From assembly GCF_004216955.1 (NCBI RefSeq), contig NZ_SGXL01000001.1, forward strand, positions 2,259,413 to 2,323,412: a DNA stretch of 64,000 nt. Direction: 5' to 3'. Source of the stretch: Fictibacillus sp. BK138. Its GTDB lineage: Bacteria > Bacillota > Bacilli > Bacillales > Fictibacillaceae. A model generated the notes under the pieces. That model was not told the DNA's origin, searched no databases, and saw only the letters and a program-made list of their open reading frames with translations. Both the position numbers and the translations under genes were made by a program. Position 1 is the first letter of the stretch. Every line of letters starts with the position of its first letter. Below, in pieces: positions 36,103 to 47,699 of this stretch.

Positions 36103-36207
36103 TTGATTTACATGTTGTTAGCGGTTTATACTACTTTCAACAATATGAAGGCAATGTACAGTTTTAGGGGGTACAACCTAGGTAGTTTATAGGTTGTGCC
36201 CTTTTTT
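36103..36207 (+). ncRNA. Short promoter-terminator unit (sRNA or attenuated leader)
   Basis: TTGATT (36103) - 18 nt - TATACT (36127) forms a promoter. A terminator with arms ACAACCTA / TAGGTTGT, flanked by GGG / CCC and six T residues, ends at 36207. The implied RNA is about 70 nt, and read-through would run into the neopullulanase gene through repeat copy 4. No convincing short ORF fills it. Either a small RNA or a leader for the next gene. Confidence 0.4.
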
Positions 36208-36229
36208 CGTAATCAATGTTGTTATTGTG

Positions 36230-36358
36230 GTTGATTTCCGCTCCAGGTGCTCGCTTTCCGGGTGGCGTGCGGTGAGCCTCCTCTGCGCTTTGCGCCGTTA
36301 GGAGTCTCACCTGTCCCGCTGATCCCCCAGGAGTCTCGCACCTTCTGCTCCAATCAAC
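36230..36358 (-). repeat. Hairpin-rich intergenic repeat, copy 4
   Basis: 129-bp copy on the minus strand, in the 519-bp gap between mdxE and the neopullulanase gene. Its conserved flank carries TTGACA at 36359, with TAAAAC 18 nt further, a possible outward promoter 60 bp before the gene. Confidence 0.93.
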
Positions 36359-36403
36359 TTGACAATGATGTTTTCAGAAATCTAAAACGACAATCTTTTA
36401 TAA

Positions 36404-38146
<1,743 letters not shown>

Positions 38147-38151
38147 AGCCG

Positions 38152-38182
38152 TCCCCTTACTAAAAATGTAAGGGGATTTTCT
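38152..38182 (+). terminator. Terminator after the neopullulanase gene
   Basis: 9-bp stem TCCCCTTAC / GTAAGGGGA, 7-nt loop, then TTTTCTTT. Confidence 0.83.
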
Positions 38183-38248
38183 TTCACGCGTTCAATTTTC
38201 TGCTACAATAGGAAAATATTCTAAACACATAGATGGAGAGGGATGTAC

Positions 38249-39607
38249 ATGAATGGAAGTAAAGCCGCTAAGCTTTCCCTTTTTGCCATAACATGGCCCA
38301 TTTTTATAGAGATTTTGCTTCACATGCTGATGGGAAACGCTGATACCCTTATGCTGAGCCAATATTCAGATCACTCGGTCGCAGCTGTCGGTCTGACAAA
38401 TCAGCTGTTATCAGTCGTAATTGTTATGTTCGGTTTTGTTGCCACTGGGGCCAGTGTGGTCATTGCACAAGCGATAGGTGCGAAGCTTGAAAAAACGGCA
38501 GCCGAAGTTGCGGTTGTTTCGATCATGGCTAATTTATTTTTCGGATTGCTGTTAAGCGCAGCATTGTTTATTTGGGGTGACACTTTCCTAAAGTGGATGA
38601 ATACTCCGCACGAATTGATGAAAGAGGCGAACAGCTATCTTCTGATCGTAGGCGGTTTTTCTTTTATCCAATCTGTCATTATGACCATTGGTGCGGCTAT
38701 TCGAAGCTACGGGTTCACGAAGGATGCGATGTATGTAACGATCGGGATGAATATCTTAAATGTGATCGGAAACTACTTATTCATTTTTGGAGCATTTGGA
38801 TTCCCTGTTCTTGGTGTTGAAGGTGTCGCCATCTCTACTGTTTTCAGCCGTTTTTTAGGATTGGTTGTCATTTTGTATCTATTATTTAAACGCTCTTCTA
38901 TTCCGCTGCCTTTTGCAAGTTCAATCAAGCTGATTCCTCTTCATATAAAAAGCGTATTGAAAATTGGACTTCCATCTGCAGGTGAACACCTTTCGTACAG
39001 CGGTTCTCAAATGGTGATTACTTTTTTCATTACACTGCTCGGGACTTCCGCCCTTACTACAAAGGTGTATACGTTTAACATTATGATGTTTATCTTCCTT
39101 TTCGCTGTTGCAATCGGTCAGGGGACACAAATCTTAATTGGCCATATGATAGGTGCGAAATCATATGACTCTGCTTATAAAACGTGTATAAAAAGCCAGA
39201 CGTACGCTATGATCATCAGTTTTTTAATGGCTGGAGTTGCTTCTCTTTTCGCAAAACCTCTCCTTTCCATTTTCACTGATAATCCGGAGATAATAAGAGA
39301 TGGAACGATATTGTTGTATTTGACTCTTTTACTGGAACCCGGCCGCTCGTTTAATCTTGTTATTATTTCAAGCTTAAGAGCTGCAGGTGATGTTAAGTTC
39401 CCGGTTGTGATGGGTGTTATATCAATGTGGGGTGTAAGTGTAACCCTCGCCTACCTCCTTGGGATTGTCTTTGAACTTGGATTGGCAGGTATTTGGATCG
39501 CCTTTATTGCGGATGAATGGCTACGAGGTCTCTTCATGCTGGCAAGATGGAAGAAACGAAAATGGCAGAAGAAATATATGGTGAACACGAAGGAAGCTAC
39601 TGCTTAA
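38249..39607 (+). CDS. yisQ: MATE family efflux transporter
   Basis: 452-aa transporter with about twelve membrane helices; typical segments are MLMGNADTLMLSQYSDHSVAAVGL and AIGQGTQILIGHMIGA. MATE pumps export cationic compounds with sodium or proton exchange. In B. subtilis yisQ lies close to asnO, as here. GGAGAGGG is 6 nt before the ATG at 38249; the ATG at 38243 is too close to it. Substrates unknown. Confidence 0.85.
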   Translation: MNGSKAAKLSLFAITWPIFIEILLHMLMGNADTLMLSQYSDHSVAAVGLTNQLLSVVIVMFGFVATGASVVIAQAIGAKLEKTAAEVAVVSIMANLFFGLLLSAALFIWGDTFLKWMNTPHELMKEANSYLLIVGGFSFIQSVIMTIGAAIRSYGFTKDAMYVTIGMNILNVIGNYLFIFGAFGFPVLGVEGVAISTVFSRFLGLVVILYLLFKRSSIPLPFASSIKLIPLHIKSVLKIGLPSAGEHLSYSGSQMVITFFITLLGTSALTTKVYTFNIMMFIFLFAVAIGQGTQILIGHMIGAKSYDSAYKTCIKSQTYAMIISFLMAGVASLFAKPLLSIFTDNPEIIRDGTILLYLTLLLEPGRSFNLVIISSLRAAGDVKFPVVMGVISMWGVSVTLAYLLGIVFELGLAGIWIAFIADEWLRGLFMLARWKKRKWQKKYMVNTKEATA

Positions 39608-39622
39608 AATGGTGGAAAGAAC

Positions 39623-39717
39623 TTATCGTGGGATTAAAGTTATTTTCCGTGGGATTTTCTCCACTTTTCGTGGGAAAAATTAACGTGGGATAAAACCGAT
39701 TTTCCGTGGGATTATTT
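39623..39717 (+). repeat. Degenerate 21-nt tandem repeat, locus C
   Basis: CGTGGGA recurs at 39627, 39648, 39669, 39684 and 39705 (steps 21, 21, 15, 21). The fuller unit is TTTTCCGTGGGATT with A/T-rich spacers. Lies between convergent yisQ and asnO, before their shared terminator. Confidence 0.87.
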
Positions 39718-39776
39718 TATCATGAATATTCCACACGGACAGTAAGCTGATTCTGTCTTTCATACGAATACAAATA

Positions 39777-39828
39777 TAAAAAAAGCGGTCACTCAATATA
39801 GGTTTCTGAGTTTGCCCGCTTTTTTTTA
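39777..39828. terminator. Bidirectional terminator yisQ / asnO
   Basis: Outer arms AAAAGCGG / CCGCTTTT and inner arms ACTCA / TGAGT, with A and T runs on either side. Confidence 0.82.
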
Positions 39829-41676
39829 TTAATCTATGATGTTTACATTATAATCACTCAGCCAGCTATCGATCTGAGCCAAATGGGCCATAAGCTGTGG
39901 ACCCGTCATCAACTGTCCGAACCAAGGTTCTTTAAATGTTTCCCCGTTCGTATCAATGATTTTCTGTACTTTCTCTCGGTTCAGCACTTCAAAAAGCGGT
40001 GAATTCTTTTTATTTACAATACATTGCAGCCAGTCTTTTACGCCGTCCGTATACTCGGGGTGAAAGGTTTTCGGATATGGACTTTTCTTTCGATATAACA
40101 CGTCATCGGGTAGCATACCGGTTAAAGCTTTTCTAAGAATCCCCTTCTCTCTTCCAGCAAGCATCTTCATTTCCCAAGGGATATTCCATGCATACTCTAC
40201 GATTCTATGATCAGCAAAAGGCACCCTCACTTCTAAACTTGCTCCCATACTCATGCGATCCTTACGGTCAAGAAGTGTAGTCATAAACCATAGCATATTT
40301 AAATAAAAAATTTCTCTTCTTCTCGCTTCTACTCTCGTTTCTCCTTCAAGGACAGGTGTTTCTTTTATTGTTTCTTCATATCTTTGCTGGACATAGGATG
40401 CGAGATTCAGTTTTTCTGCCCATGAATCCTGAAGAAGATTCTGCCTAGCTTTTGTTGAGCGCATCCAAGGAAACATATCACGGTTCATGAGTTCTTCCTT
40501 ATGAAACCATGGATATCCACCAAAAATTTCATCTGCACATTCACCTGACAGAGCAACTGTAGACTGCGGCTTAATCTGCCGGCAGAACCACAGTAGTGAT
40601 GAATCCACATCTGCCATTCCCGGAAGATCTCGCACCGTGACAGCTTCCCGCAAATGGTTGATTAATAGTTCGTTATCTATCACACAGCTATGATGGGTAG
40701 ATCCTGTTGCTTCTATCATTTTATTAATCCAGAAACCATCTGAATTTGGCTGGTAATCGCTAGCTTTAAAATACTTGTCATTGTCTTCATAATCAATACT
40801 GAACGTGTGAAGTTCGCCTTTGTTTTCTTCCTTAAAATACTTGGACGCGATTGCAGTGATCGCACTTGAATCCAAACCACCTGATAAAAAGGTACAAACT
40901 GGTACGTCGGCTACAAGCTGACGGGTTACAGCATCTTTTACAAGCGTCCCAACGTTCTCAATCGTTTCTTCGAGCGAATGCTCGTGAGGTTTGCTCTCCA
41001 CGTTCCAATAACGCCAGATCTTCAATCCATTCTTTGTGTAGGTCGCTGCATGTGCCGGTCGAAGCTCTTTAATTCCTTTATACACCCCGTTACCTGGTGT
41101 TCTAGATGGACCGAGGCCAAATACTTCTTGAAGTCCTTCCCGGTCAACCTCTGCCTTCATCTCAGGATGAGCCAGAATAGCTTTCAGTTCTGATCCAAAA
41201 AGAAAACGGCCCCCTTTTTCAGAATAAAAGAATGGTTTAACACCTAAACGATCTCTTGCGACAAACAAACTCTCCTTCTCTTCATCCCATATTCCGAAGG
41301 CAAAAATCCCGTTAAACTTTTCGATGCAGGCTTCTCCCCACTCTATATATGAAACGAGGAGAACTTCTGTATCAGAATGTCCTTCAAATGTGTAACCTCG
41401 CTGCAAGAGCTCTTTTCGAATGTCCTCTGTGTTGTAAAGTTCTCCGTTATAGCAAAGTGTATAATTGTTGTTGTTCTTTTTTCTGCTCATCGGCTGTACG
41501 CCGCCTTCAATATCGACTACAGCAAGCCGGGCGTGACCAAATCCTGCATGTGTTGTGCTCCAGACATTCAATGCATCAGGTCCTCTTTTGGATAAAGTTG
41601 TGGCCATTTTTAACAGTACATTTTTTTCATTGATGAGGTTTCGATTCCAATCTGCCCAACCTGTTATTCCGCACAT
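39829..41676 (-). CDS. asnO: Asparagine synthase (glutamine-hydrolysing)
   Basis: 615-aa enzyme. The N-terminal nucleophile Cys2 (MCGITGW) begins a class II glutaminase domain with the PMSRKK and ARLAVVD segments. The C-terminal synthetase has the PP-loop FLSGGLDSSAI. Length and place match AsnO, a sporulation-related paralogue in B. subtilis. The start at 41676 gives the required Met-Cys N-terminus and has AAAGGATGA; the longer frame from 41724 would abolish glutaminase activity. Confidence 0.92.
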   Translation of the reverse strand: MCGITGWADWNRNLINEKNVLLKMATTLSKRGPDALNVWSTTHAGFGHARLAVVDIEGGVQPMSRKKNNNNYTLCYNGELYNTEDIRKELLQRGYTFEGHSDTEVLLVSYIEWGEACIEKFNGIFAFGIWDEEKESLFVARDRLGVKPFFYSEKGGRFLFGSELKAILAHPEMKAEVDREGLQEVFGLGPSRTPGNGVYKGIKELRPAHAATYTKNGLKIWRYWNVESKPHEHSLEETIENVGTLVKDAVTRQLVADVPVCTFLSGGLDSSAITAIASKYFKEENKGELHTFSIDYEDNDKYFKASDYQPNSDGFWINKMIEATGSTHHSCVIDNELLINHLREAVTVRDLPGMADVDSSLLWFCRQIKPQSTVALSGECADEIFGGYPWFHKEELMNRDMFPWMRSTKARQNLLQDSWAEKLNLASYVQQRYEETIKETPVLEGETRVEARRREIFYLNMLWFMTTLLDRKDRMSMGASLEVRVPFADHRIVEYAWNIPWEMKMLAGREKGILRKALTGMLPDDVLYRKKSPYPKTFHPEYTDGVKDWLQCIVNKKNSPLFEVLNREKVQKIIDTNGETFKEPWFGQLMTGPQLMAHLAQIDSWLSDYNVNIID

Positions 41677-41833
41677 TGGTTTCATCCTTTCTATGCAAAC
41701 TCCGAGTATAGTGCGTATGCCCAATACTTAACATATGCTTTTATCCTTGTACGGGTGTTATGAAATATTTGTGCAAGTTCTTCCAATTTGTTTATAATGA
41801 ATCTATATTTCAGAAGATAAAGGTGATCATTGA

Positions 41834-42928
41834 ATGCCACAGTCGAAGTTTTTTCGTATCGCTTACGGATTGCTCCTCATTTTTCTCATTATTTTAATAG
41901 GAACAAAGATTGATTTTATTTTCAGACCGATTGTTGTTCTTGTACAAACACTCTTTTTCCCTTTCTTGTTAGGCGGAGTGTTGTACTATTTGTTTAGACC
42001 CGTTGTTCAGTTTTTACATAAACGCAATGTTCCTAAGGTATTATCGATCTTGTTAATTTACTTACTTGCAATAGGATTGTTTGTACTATTGTTCTATTCC
42101 ATCGGTCCTGTATTGCAAAGACAGGTCAGCAACCTGGTAGAGAACACACCAGCGTTAATTGATGCGATTCGTTCAAAGCTTAACGATCTGCAGCAGAACG
42201 AATGGGTGAACCGATTCCAGGAAAGTGAACAATTTGATGTGAAAGAAATCTCTGATAAAGTTACAGCTTACTTATCAAATAGTGTTCAAACGATTGGAAC
42301 GAACATTGCGAACTTTATCGGAATCATTACCAATATCATCATGATTTTCGTGACCGTACCATTTATTCTTTACTACATGCTAAAAGAAGGGGAAAAAGCA
42401 CCTCAGATGGTGCTGCAGACACTTCCTGAAAAACAGCGTAATAACGGCACAAAAATTTTAAAAGATATGGATATCGCGCTAAGCTCATATATTCAGGGAC
42501 AGATTTTGGTCAGTGTATGTGTAGGAACGATGCTTTATATCGGATACTTAATCATTGGTATCGAGTATTCGCTGATTCTTGCTATCATTGCCATGTTTAC
42601 GAACGTGATACCTTTCTTGGGGCCGATTATCGGAGTTGTACCTGCGTTGATTGTTGCAGTAGTTGATTCACCTGCTATGGTCATCAAAGTGCTTGTTGTC
42701 ATGGTTATTGCACAGCAGATCGAAGGAAATGTCATCTCGCCGCAAGTTATGGGTAAAAAGCTTGATATTCATCCGCTTACGATCATTTCCATCTTGCTCG
42801 TTGCAGGAAGTCTTGGCGGACTGCTCGGTTTAATCTTAGCGGTTCCTGTCTATGCGGTATTAAAAGTAATCGTACTGCATACGTACAGATTGATTAACTT
42901 AAGAAGAGAAAAGAAGATAGAGGGATGA
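41834..42928 (+). CDS. AI-2E family transporter-like membrane protein
   Basis: 364-aa protein of the AI-2E/YueF/PerM superfamily. It has hydrophobic segments at 8-30, 32-55 and 65-95, then an extracytoplasmic helical part (about 100-150) and further membrane helices, with conserved NVIPFLGPIIGVVPA and QQIEGNVISPQVMG. Members export varied small molecules or act as sodium/proton antiporters. Substrate not evident. Confidence 0.85.
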   Translation: MPQSKFFRIAYGLLLIFLIILIGTKIDFIFRPIVVLVQTLFFPFLLGGVLYYLFRPVVQFLHKRNVPKVLSILLIYLLAIGLFVLLFYSIGPVLQRQVSNLVENTPALIDAIRSKLNDLQQNEWVNRFQESEQFDVKEISDKVTAYLSNSVQTIGTNIANFIGIITNIIMIFVTVPFILYYMLKEGEKAPQMVLQTLPEKQRNNGTKILKDMDIALSSYIQGQILVSVCVGTMLYIGYLIIGIEYSLILAIIAMFTNVIPFLGPIIGVVPALIVAVVDSPAMVIKVLVVMVIAQQIEGNVISPQVMGKKLDIHPLTIISILLVAGSLGGLLGLILAVPVYAVLKVIVLHTYRLINLRREKKIEG

Positions 42929-42930
42929 GA

Positions 42931-42966
42931 AAGAGCACCGGTTGGGTCCGGGTGCTCTTTTTTGTA
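42931..42966 (+). terminator. Terminator after the AI-2E family gene
   Basis: 9-bp stem AAGAGCACC / GGTGCTCTT with an 11-nt loop and a T run. Confidence 0.88.
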
Positions 42967-43008
42967 TCTGGTAATTCTTGGATAGTGTTTGTTTAACTGT
43001 TTAAATCT

Positions 43009-43110
43009 TTTCGGGGAGCATAAATCTTTCTCGAGCACGCATAAATTTTCCCGGACGCACATAAGTCTTCCTAAGCGCGCATAAAACCTCTCGAACGCGC
43101 ATCATCTCAC
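43009..43110. repeat. Degenerate 20-21-nt tandem repeat, locus D
   Basis: Units like CTCTCGAACGCGCATAAA recur; the CATAA anchor is at 43019, 43040, 43060, 43080 and (as CATCA) 43100, so steps are 21, 20, 20 and 20 nt. Located between terminators of the convergent AI-2E gene and mtnD. Sequence kinship with locus B is clear (GCACATAAAT/GCGCATAAA). Confidence 0.85.
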
Positions 43111-43132
43111 TTCTGCTAACACCAAACATAGA

Positions 43133-43168
43133 AAAAACACACCATCTCATCTTGAATGGTGTGTTTTT
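43133..43168 (-). terminator. Terminator of the mtnWXBD operon
   Basis: 13-bp stem AAAAACACACCAT / ATGGTGTGTTTTT with a 10-nt loop; followed by T residues on the minus strand. Confidence 0.88.
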
Positions 43169-43174
43169 ATTAAG

Positions 43175-43711
43175 TTATTTTGCTTCCTGAGGTTCTTTAT
43201 CGTAAATCGGCACCCAGCCCTCTTTTGATTTGAAGATTCGTACAGCTACTACCTTTCGATCTTCCTGCAGTGTAAAGTAATGACGGTAATTTTCTGGGAC
43301 AGATATTAGATCGCCAGGCTCTAGCTCTACATCAAAGAATCTGCCGTTCGGTCCTTCGATTGCAAAGATTCCATGACCAGATACAATAAACCGCACTTCA
43401 TCATCTGTGTGATGGTGTTCAGCTAAGAAATTCTTCAATAGTTCATCGAGGTTTGGTGTTTCATCAGACAATGAGATAACGTCTGATGTTACGTAGCCTC
43501 GGCGCTCTGAAATATCATTAATTTCACTTTGGAACGTCTGAAGTACTTCTTCTTTTTCTTCATCCGTTAATGAATAGTTTTCACGAAGGTTTTGAGGGAG
43601 TTTTTCGATGTCCCATTTTTCATAGATGACTTCCTGTGAATTTAAGTATGCTTCTACTTCACTTTGGTTTTCGATTCTCTCGTTGTTGTCATGAAATCTT
43701 AATTGTGCCAT
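43175..43711 (-). CDS. mtnD: Acireductone dioxygenase
   Basis: 178-aa cupin metalloenzyme, the last oxidative step of methionine salvage, yielding 4-methylthio-2-oxobutanoate. Metal ligands are in [14 protein letters not shown] and the later RHYFTL. The start at 43711 has GGGGG upstream, whereas the longer frame from 43726 is not supported. Overlaps the end of mtnB by 23 nt. Confidence 0.95.
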   Translation of the reverse strand: MAQLRFHDNNERIENQSEVEAYLNSQEVIYEKWDIEKLPQNLRENYSLTDEEKEEVLQTFQSEINDISERRGYVTSDVISLSDETPNLDELLKNFLAEHHHTDDEVRFIVSGHGIFAIEGPNGRFFDVELEPGDLISVPENYRHYFTLQEDRKVVAVRIFKSKEGWVPIYDKEPQEAK

Positions 43712-44366
43712 GTTTGACGCCCCCAAATGATTTATTTTTTGTTTTATTGCTTAAAAAAGATAATGTTTGAAGTTTTAAATGATAAGAAAAAAGAAACTCA
43801 AATGCTTCAAGATGCTTTTTCGCTTCAAATGCATTCTTTCCCCAAACTGTGATTCCGTGATTGCGGATCAGCACTGCTTTCGTATCCGGTTTAATTACAT
43901 CTGCAACGGCTTTAGAAAGCTTCGTCAAATCTGCATAGTTCTCAACGATCGGCACTGATATACTTCCGTCTTCTTCCCATATACCAAATGCTTTAATAAG
44001 TTCTTGTCTTTGAAATGTGATTTCGCCTTCGTTTCCATACAGCTCGGAGATCAAGTTGTTGTCGACGGTATGAACGTGCAGACAGCAGCCTGCATCTGTT
44101 AAACGATATACTTCACAGTGAATGCCGGTTTCTGCAGAAGCTTTAAGCGAGGTCTGCTCGACTGCATTCCCTTCTCCATCAACAAGTAAAAAATCTTCTG
44201 ATGTACGCTTCGTTTTATCTTTGCCGCTTGCAGAGACATAAAAGGTAACCGGGTTCTCTTCAACTTTTATTGATACGTTTCCACTGGTTCCAGGAAACCA
44301 GTTTCTTGCAGCTAATTCTTCTTTCACATCGGCCAGTTCGTTCCATCGTTGTTCATGTATCGTCAA
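43689..44366 (-). CDS. mtnB: Methylthioribulose-1-phosphate dehydratase
   Basis: 225-aa class II aldolase-like dehydratase with zinc ligands in HVHTVDNN and [10 protein letters not shown]. It begins with TTG, 6 nt after GAGGAGG, and overlaps the mtnX stop (TTGA). The C-terminal ~20 residues ([12 protein letters not shown]) extend into mtnD and may not be part of the folded core. Third gene of mtnWXBD. Confidence 0.93.
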   Translation of the reverse strand: MTIHEQRWNELADVKEELAARNWFPGTSGNVSIKVEENPVTFYVSASGKDKTKRTSEDFLLVDGEGNAVEQTSLKASAETGIHCEVYRLTDAGCCLHVHTVDNNLISELYGNEGEITFQRQELIKAFGIWEEDGSISVPIVENYADLTKLSKAVADVIKPDTKAVLIRNHGITVWGKNAFEAKKHLEAFEFLFSYHLKLQTLSFLSNKTKNKSFGGVKHGTIKIS

Positions 44367-45028
44367 CTTCTTACCTCCTCTTTTTCCAATGCATGGATCA
44401 CATCAAAGAATGACTTAAAAGGTGTATATCGAATATTGTTTTCTTCACATTTTTCAATTAAATAGTCTCTTGCAAAAACCACATCAGCAAGCTTAGATGC
44501 TTGAAGATCTGTAATGGAATCACCGATGACTATTTTTTGATAATCTGAAAACTGATTATCTACCTTTCTGATAAACGAAGGCTTGCAGCAACCGCAATCA
44601 TTCTGGCAAAGTTCATCACATTTGTTTGGCCATGTAATTTTAATTTGTTCATCGGAAAAATCACTATGATTGCAGATGATTTGTTCAGGGTTCAGTTTAT
44701 CCTTAAGCACTGGATGAACAAAAAAATCAATGCCTCCGCTAACGATATAAAGCGGAATGTTTTCCTGCTTCGTAAAATCGATAAATTCTTGAAAGCCATC
44801 TCGGATTTTGGAACGGGTTAGAACGAACTCAATGATTTCTTCCTTCTTGTCTGAAGGAATCATTGAGAACAGCTTCCCTACTCCTTCCCGAATTGAAATT
44901 TTTTCATTTAAAATATCGTTTACGATTGGCTGCCAACCATCTGGAGCAAACTCTTCCATAATGGCTACAATGTTGTCTTTCTCCGTCACAGTTCCGTCGA
45001 AATCGCAGAAGATCACTTTGCGTGTCAT
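44363..45028 (-). CDS. mtnX: 2-hydroxy-3-keto-5-methylthiopentenyl-1-phosphate phosphatase
   Basis: 221-aa HAD phosphatase of methionine salvage; motif I is [13 protein letters not shown], and [10 protein letters not shown] is motif IV. Together with MtnW it replaces the fused MtnC enolase-phosphatase of other bacteria. ATG overlaps the mtnW stop (ATGA). A pair of cysteine clusters ([12 protein letters not shown]) near residues 124-135 is typical for this family. Confidence 0.93.
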   Translation of the reverse strand: MTRKVIFCDFDGTVTEKDNIVAIMEEFAPDGWQPIVNDILNEKISIREGVGKLFSMIPSDKKEEIIEFVLTRSKIRDGFQEFIDFTKQENIPLYIVSGGIDFFVHPVLKDKLNPEQIICNHSDFSDEQIKITWPNKCDELCQNDCGCCKPSFIRKVDNQFSDYQKIVIGDSITDLQASKLADVVFARDYLIEKCEENNIRYTPFKSFFDVIHALEKEEVRS

Positions 45029-46266
45029 GTGACGGGCACTCCGCCCCATAACTCCAAAGCTTTTTGAAGTTCAGGATGTTTCTCGGCATAATTTTCAAGA
45101 TCCTCTCCTAAAACTGCTGCATCTACAGCCTGACGGAATGCTCGTGCCCCGCCTGCAGCTCCGTCAGGATGACCGTGAATCCCTCCACCAGCATTGATAA
45201 CACTATTCAAACCAAAATCATTAAACAATACAGGCGTTAATCCAGGATGAATTCCAGCTGATGGTACTGGGAAAGATTTTTTTAGCCCAATATCTTCTGT
45301 CGTTAAAGCTTCTGCAATGTTTAGTGTTTCATTTCGATCTAGCGCTACACTTCCATATGGTGATGGGAACAGCACCAGATCTGCTCCTGCATAGCGTAAA
45401 AGTTTTCCGAGTAATACCGAGTAGCCGATTCCATACAGAGAAGATGAACCGATTGCTCCTGATAACGCCGGATGTGCCATGATTGGAAGAGGTACTTCTT
45501 TATCTTCTGACAGCTCCTGAAGCACATCAGGTCCATATGACAGCACATTGAACAGCAATGCATTTGCACCTAATTCTGCAGCACGCCTCGCTTTATCACG
45601 CAGTTCACTTGTTCTCCCTGTTAAGTTCACAGCGTACAGCGTTTTTTCACCAGTTCGATCTTCCACCTGCTGCAGTACTTCTTTGGCAGCTTTAATGCGG
45701 TCATTAAAAGGTGTAAGCGGATTATCAAAAAGAATCTCATCATCCTTCACAAGGTCGACGCCGCCGAGCGCCTGTTCATGAAGCTGCTGTTTAAAGAATG
45801 TGAGATCTTTACCCAGTACTCCTTTAAAAATACTCATCACGAGCGGACGGTTATGGACGCCTAGAATCTCACGTATTCCAGATATTCCGTACTTCGGTCC
45901 TGGAAAACTCGATTCAAGCTGCTTATCAAACTCCAAATCTACGAGCTTAATCTCTCCATCAAGAGACAGTTTGCCGAATACAGTCGTTAAAATCGCTGGA
46001 ATATCGTTAGAAAAATTTGCAGAAGGATAAGAGATCTTCAGCAATCCTCTCGTACGCTGACTTCCTAAGAACCGATCAGCTGCATCGTCACGCTCCAATT
46101 CAACGACGCTTTCTACAACACCTTTATGTTTGCGAAGCTGTTCTTGCTCAAGCAACGGCAGATCCGTCCAAGATCCTACTGTCAATCCCAGTGCAATGCC
46201 TTCCGCTTTTTTATTTAAATTTCCTTTTTTGTCATGAACCGAATAGGTCGCAGTTACTTTTCCCAT
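45025..46266 (-). CDS. mtnW: 2,3-diketo-5-methylthiopentyl-1-phosphate enolase (RuBisCO-like)
   Basis: 413-aa RuBisCO-like protein that does enolisation without CO2 fixation. The active-site region [10 protein letters not shown] holds the Lys (174) expected to be carbamylated, with Asp and Glu metal ligands beside it. Length equals the B. subtilis enzyme. First gene after the minus-strand SAM riboswitch. AAAGGAG lies upstream of the ATG at 46266; the frame from 46293 is not supported. Confidence 0.95.
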   Translation of the reverse strand: MGKVTATYSVHDKKGNLNKKAEGIALGLTVGSWTDLPLLEQEQLRKHKGVVESVVELERDDAADRFLGSQRTRGLLKISYPSANFSNDIPAILTTVFGKLSLDGEIKLVDLEFDKQLESSFPGPKYGISGIREILGVHNRPLVMSIFKGVLGKDLTFFKQQLHEQALGGVDLVKDDEILFDNPLTPFNDRIKAAKEVLQQVEDRTGEKTLYAVNLTGRTSELRDKARRAAELGANALLFNVLSYGPDVLQELSEDKEVPLPIMAHPALSGAIGSSSLYGIGYSVLLGKLLRYAGADLVLFPSPYGSVALDRNETLNIAEALTTEDIGLKKSFPVPSAGIHPGLTPVLFNDFGLNSVINAGGGIHGHPDGAAGGARAFRQAVDAAVLGEDLENYAEKHPELQKALELWGGVPVT

Positions 46267-46294
46267 ACCTTGAAAAACTCCTTTCAAACACATA

Positions 46295-46466
46295 AAAAGG
46301 CCCCATCCAAAAGGAAGGGGCGCTAATAAACGTTAGTTCCGCTTCCTCTCATCTCTCAGTCAATAAATAGACTGCAAGAATTAGCACCGTTTTCAGCTAA
46401 TACATTAGCTGAATGGTTGCCGGGTTTCATCGGGCTAGTCCCTCCACCTGCTCTTAATAAGAGTGC
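46295..46466 (-). ncRNA. SAM-I (S-box) riboswitch of mtnWXBD
   Basis: Minus-strand leader with CTCTTATTAAGAGCAGGTGG, then GATGAAACCCGGCAACC, GGTGCTAATTC and the P1 partner GATGAGAGG, the signature of SAM-I. A terminator (GCCCCTTCC / GATGGGGC, T run) ends at about 46295. High SAM should cut transcription before mtnW. Promoter lies 29 nt upstream. Confidence 0.95.
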
Positions 46467-46494
46467 AAATTGTTAGAATATAATATTAATTGTG

Positions 46495-46523
46495 ATTATG
46501 ACAGCGCTTGAAGAATCTGTCAA
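46495..46523 (-). promoter_or_regulatory. Sigma-A promoter of the mtnW riboswitch
   Basis: TTGACA, 17-nt spacer, CATAAT on the minus strand; begins just after the mtnE stop. Good match to consensus. Confidence 0.85.
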
Positions 46524-46532
46524 CCCATTTTT

Positions 46533-47699
46533 TTATATGACCTTTGCGATCCTGTCTGCTGCTTCAATCAGCCTCTCTTCTGAAGTAAGCAATCCAGCAC
46601 GCACGTATTTGTCTCCTTCTTTCCCAAAACCGATACCTGGTGCAACAACAACATGCGCTTTTTCTAGCAGATGATCTGCAAAACTTTCTGAAGTATAGCC
46701 TTCAGGTACCGAAAGCCAGCAGAAGAACGATCCCTTTGGAGCTTGAACGTTCCACCCGTTTTCTTTTAACCTGCCGATAAAAGCGTCGCGTCTTTTTTCA
46801 TAGGTCGTTACCAGCTCATCCACGCATTCTTGCGATTCATTAAGTGCCGCTGCAGCTGCATGCTGCACGGCTCCAAATAAGCTGACATAAAAATGATCCT
46901 GAAGAAGGTTGATAGATTCGATAACTTGTTCGTTTCCGACTGCGAAACCAACACGCCAGCCCGCCATGTTGTAAGTTTTGGACAGTGTATAGATTTCAAT
47001 GCCAACTTCTTTCGCTCCAGCAGCCTCTAAGAAGCTGACAGGCTTTTTGCCTTCAAATCCAATCGCACCGTACGCAAAATCGTGACAAACTAGAATGTCA
47101 TGCTTTTTTGCAAGCTTAATGGTTTCATCAAAAAAGTCCTTCGTAGCCACACCTGCCGTCGGATTGTTCGGATAGTTGAGGAACATAAGTTTAGCATCTT
47201 GCAGCACATTGTCATCTAAAGAATCATAATCGGGTAAAAAATCATTTTCTGCTAACAGTGGCATTGTCTCCATCTTCGCCCCTGCCATTGCGATTCCTGA
47301 CCAGTAATCTGGATAGCCGGGATCTGGAACAAGTGCAGTATCTCCAGCGTTTAAGTAACATTGTGATAATTCTACTAAACCTGTTTTACCTCCGAACAAT
47401 ACGGCCACTTCTTTTTCCGGATCCAGCGTAACTCCGTATTCTCTTTTATAAAAATCTGCTGCCGCCTGCTTTAAAAAAGAATGTCCTCGAAACGGCGAGT
47501 ATTTGTGATATACAGGATTGTTTGCTCCTTCTTTTAGAGCTTCAACAATATGATTTGGTGTGGGCTGGTCTGGGTTCCCTTGACCCAGATTAATAACGTC
47601 ATAGCCTTGCTCCACATAATGGGATACTTTTTTTACAAGTTTAGCGAAAAATTGTTCCGGCAGTTTACTCATGACCTCTGCCTGTTCAAAACGTTTCAA
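46533..47699 (-). CDS. mtnE: PLP-dependent aminotransferase of methionine salvage
   Basis: 388-aa class I aminotransferase, with PLP Lys241 in TLSKTYNMAGWR and NYPNNPTAG motif. It should convert 4-methylthio-2-oxobutanoate to methionine, completing the cycle. A TTG start with GGAAGTG 5 nt upstream fits the family N-terminus. It lies between the S-box of mtnW and divergent mtnU, as ykrV does in B. subtilis. Confidence 0.9.
   Translation of the reverse strand: MKRFEQAEVMSKLPEQFFAKLVKKVSHYVEQGYDVINLGQGNPDQPTPNHIVEALKEGANNPVYHKYSPFRGHSFLKQAAADFYKREYGVTLDPEKEVAVLFGGKTGLVELSQCYLNAGDTALVPDPGYPDYWSGIAMAGAKMETMPLLAENDFLPDYDSLDDNVLQDAKLMFLNYPNNPTAGVATKDFFDETIKLAKKHDILVCHDFAYGAIGFEGKKPVSFLEAAGAKEVGIEIYTLSKTYNMAGWRVGFAVGNEQVIESINLLQDHFYVSLFGAVQHAAAAALNESQECVDELVTTYEKRRDAFIGRLKENGWNVQAPKGSFFCWLSVPEGYTSESFADHLLEKAHVVVAPGIGFGKEGDKYVRAGLLTSEERLIEAADRIAKVI

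Noticed and set aside
35949-36167. 72-aa plus-strand ORF ending just before a terminator
   Set aside because: It runs through the operator and cre site, has no ribosome site and atypical composition; the terminator is better explained by a short RNA or leader.
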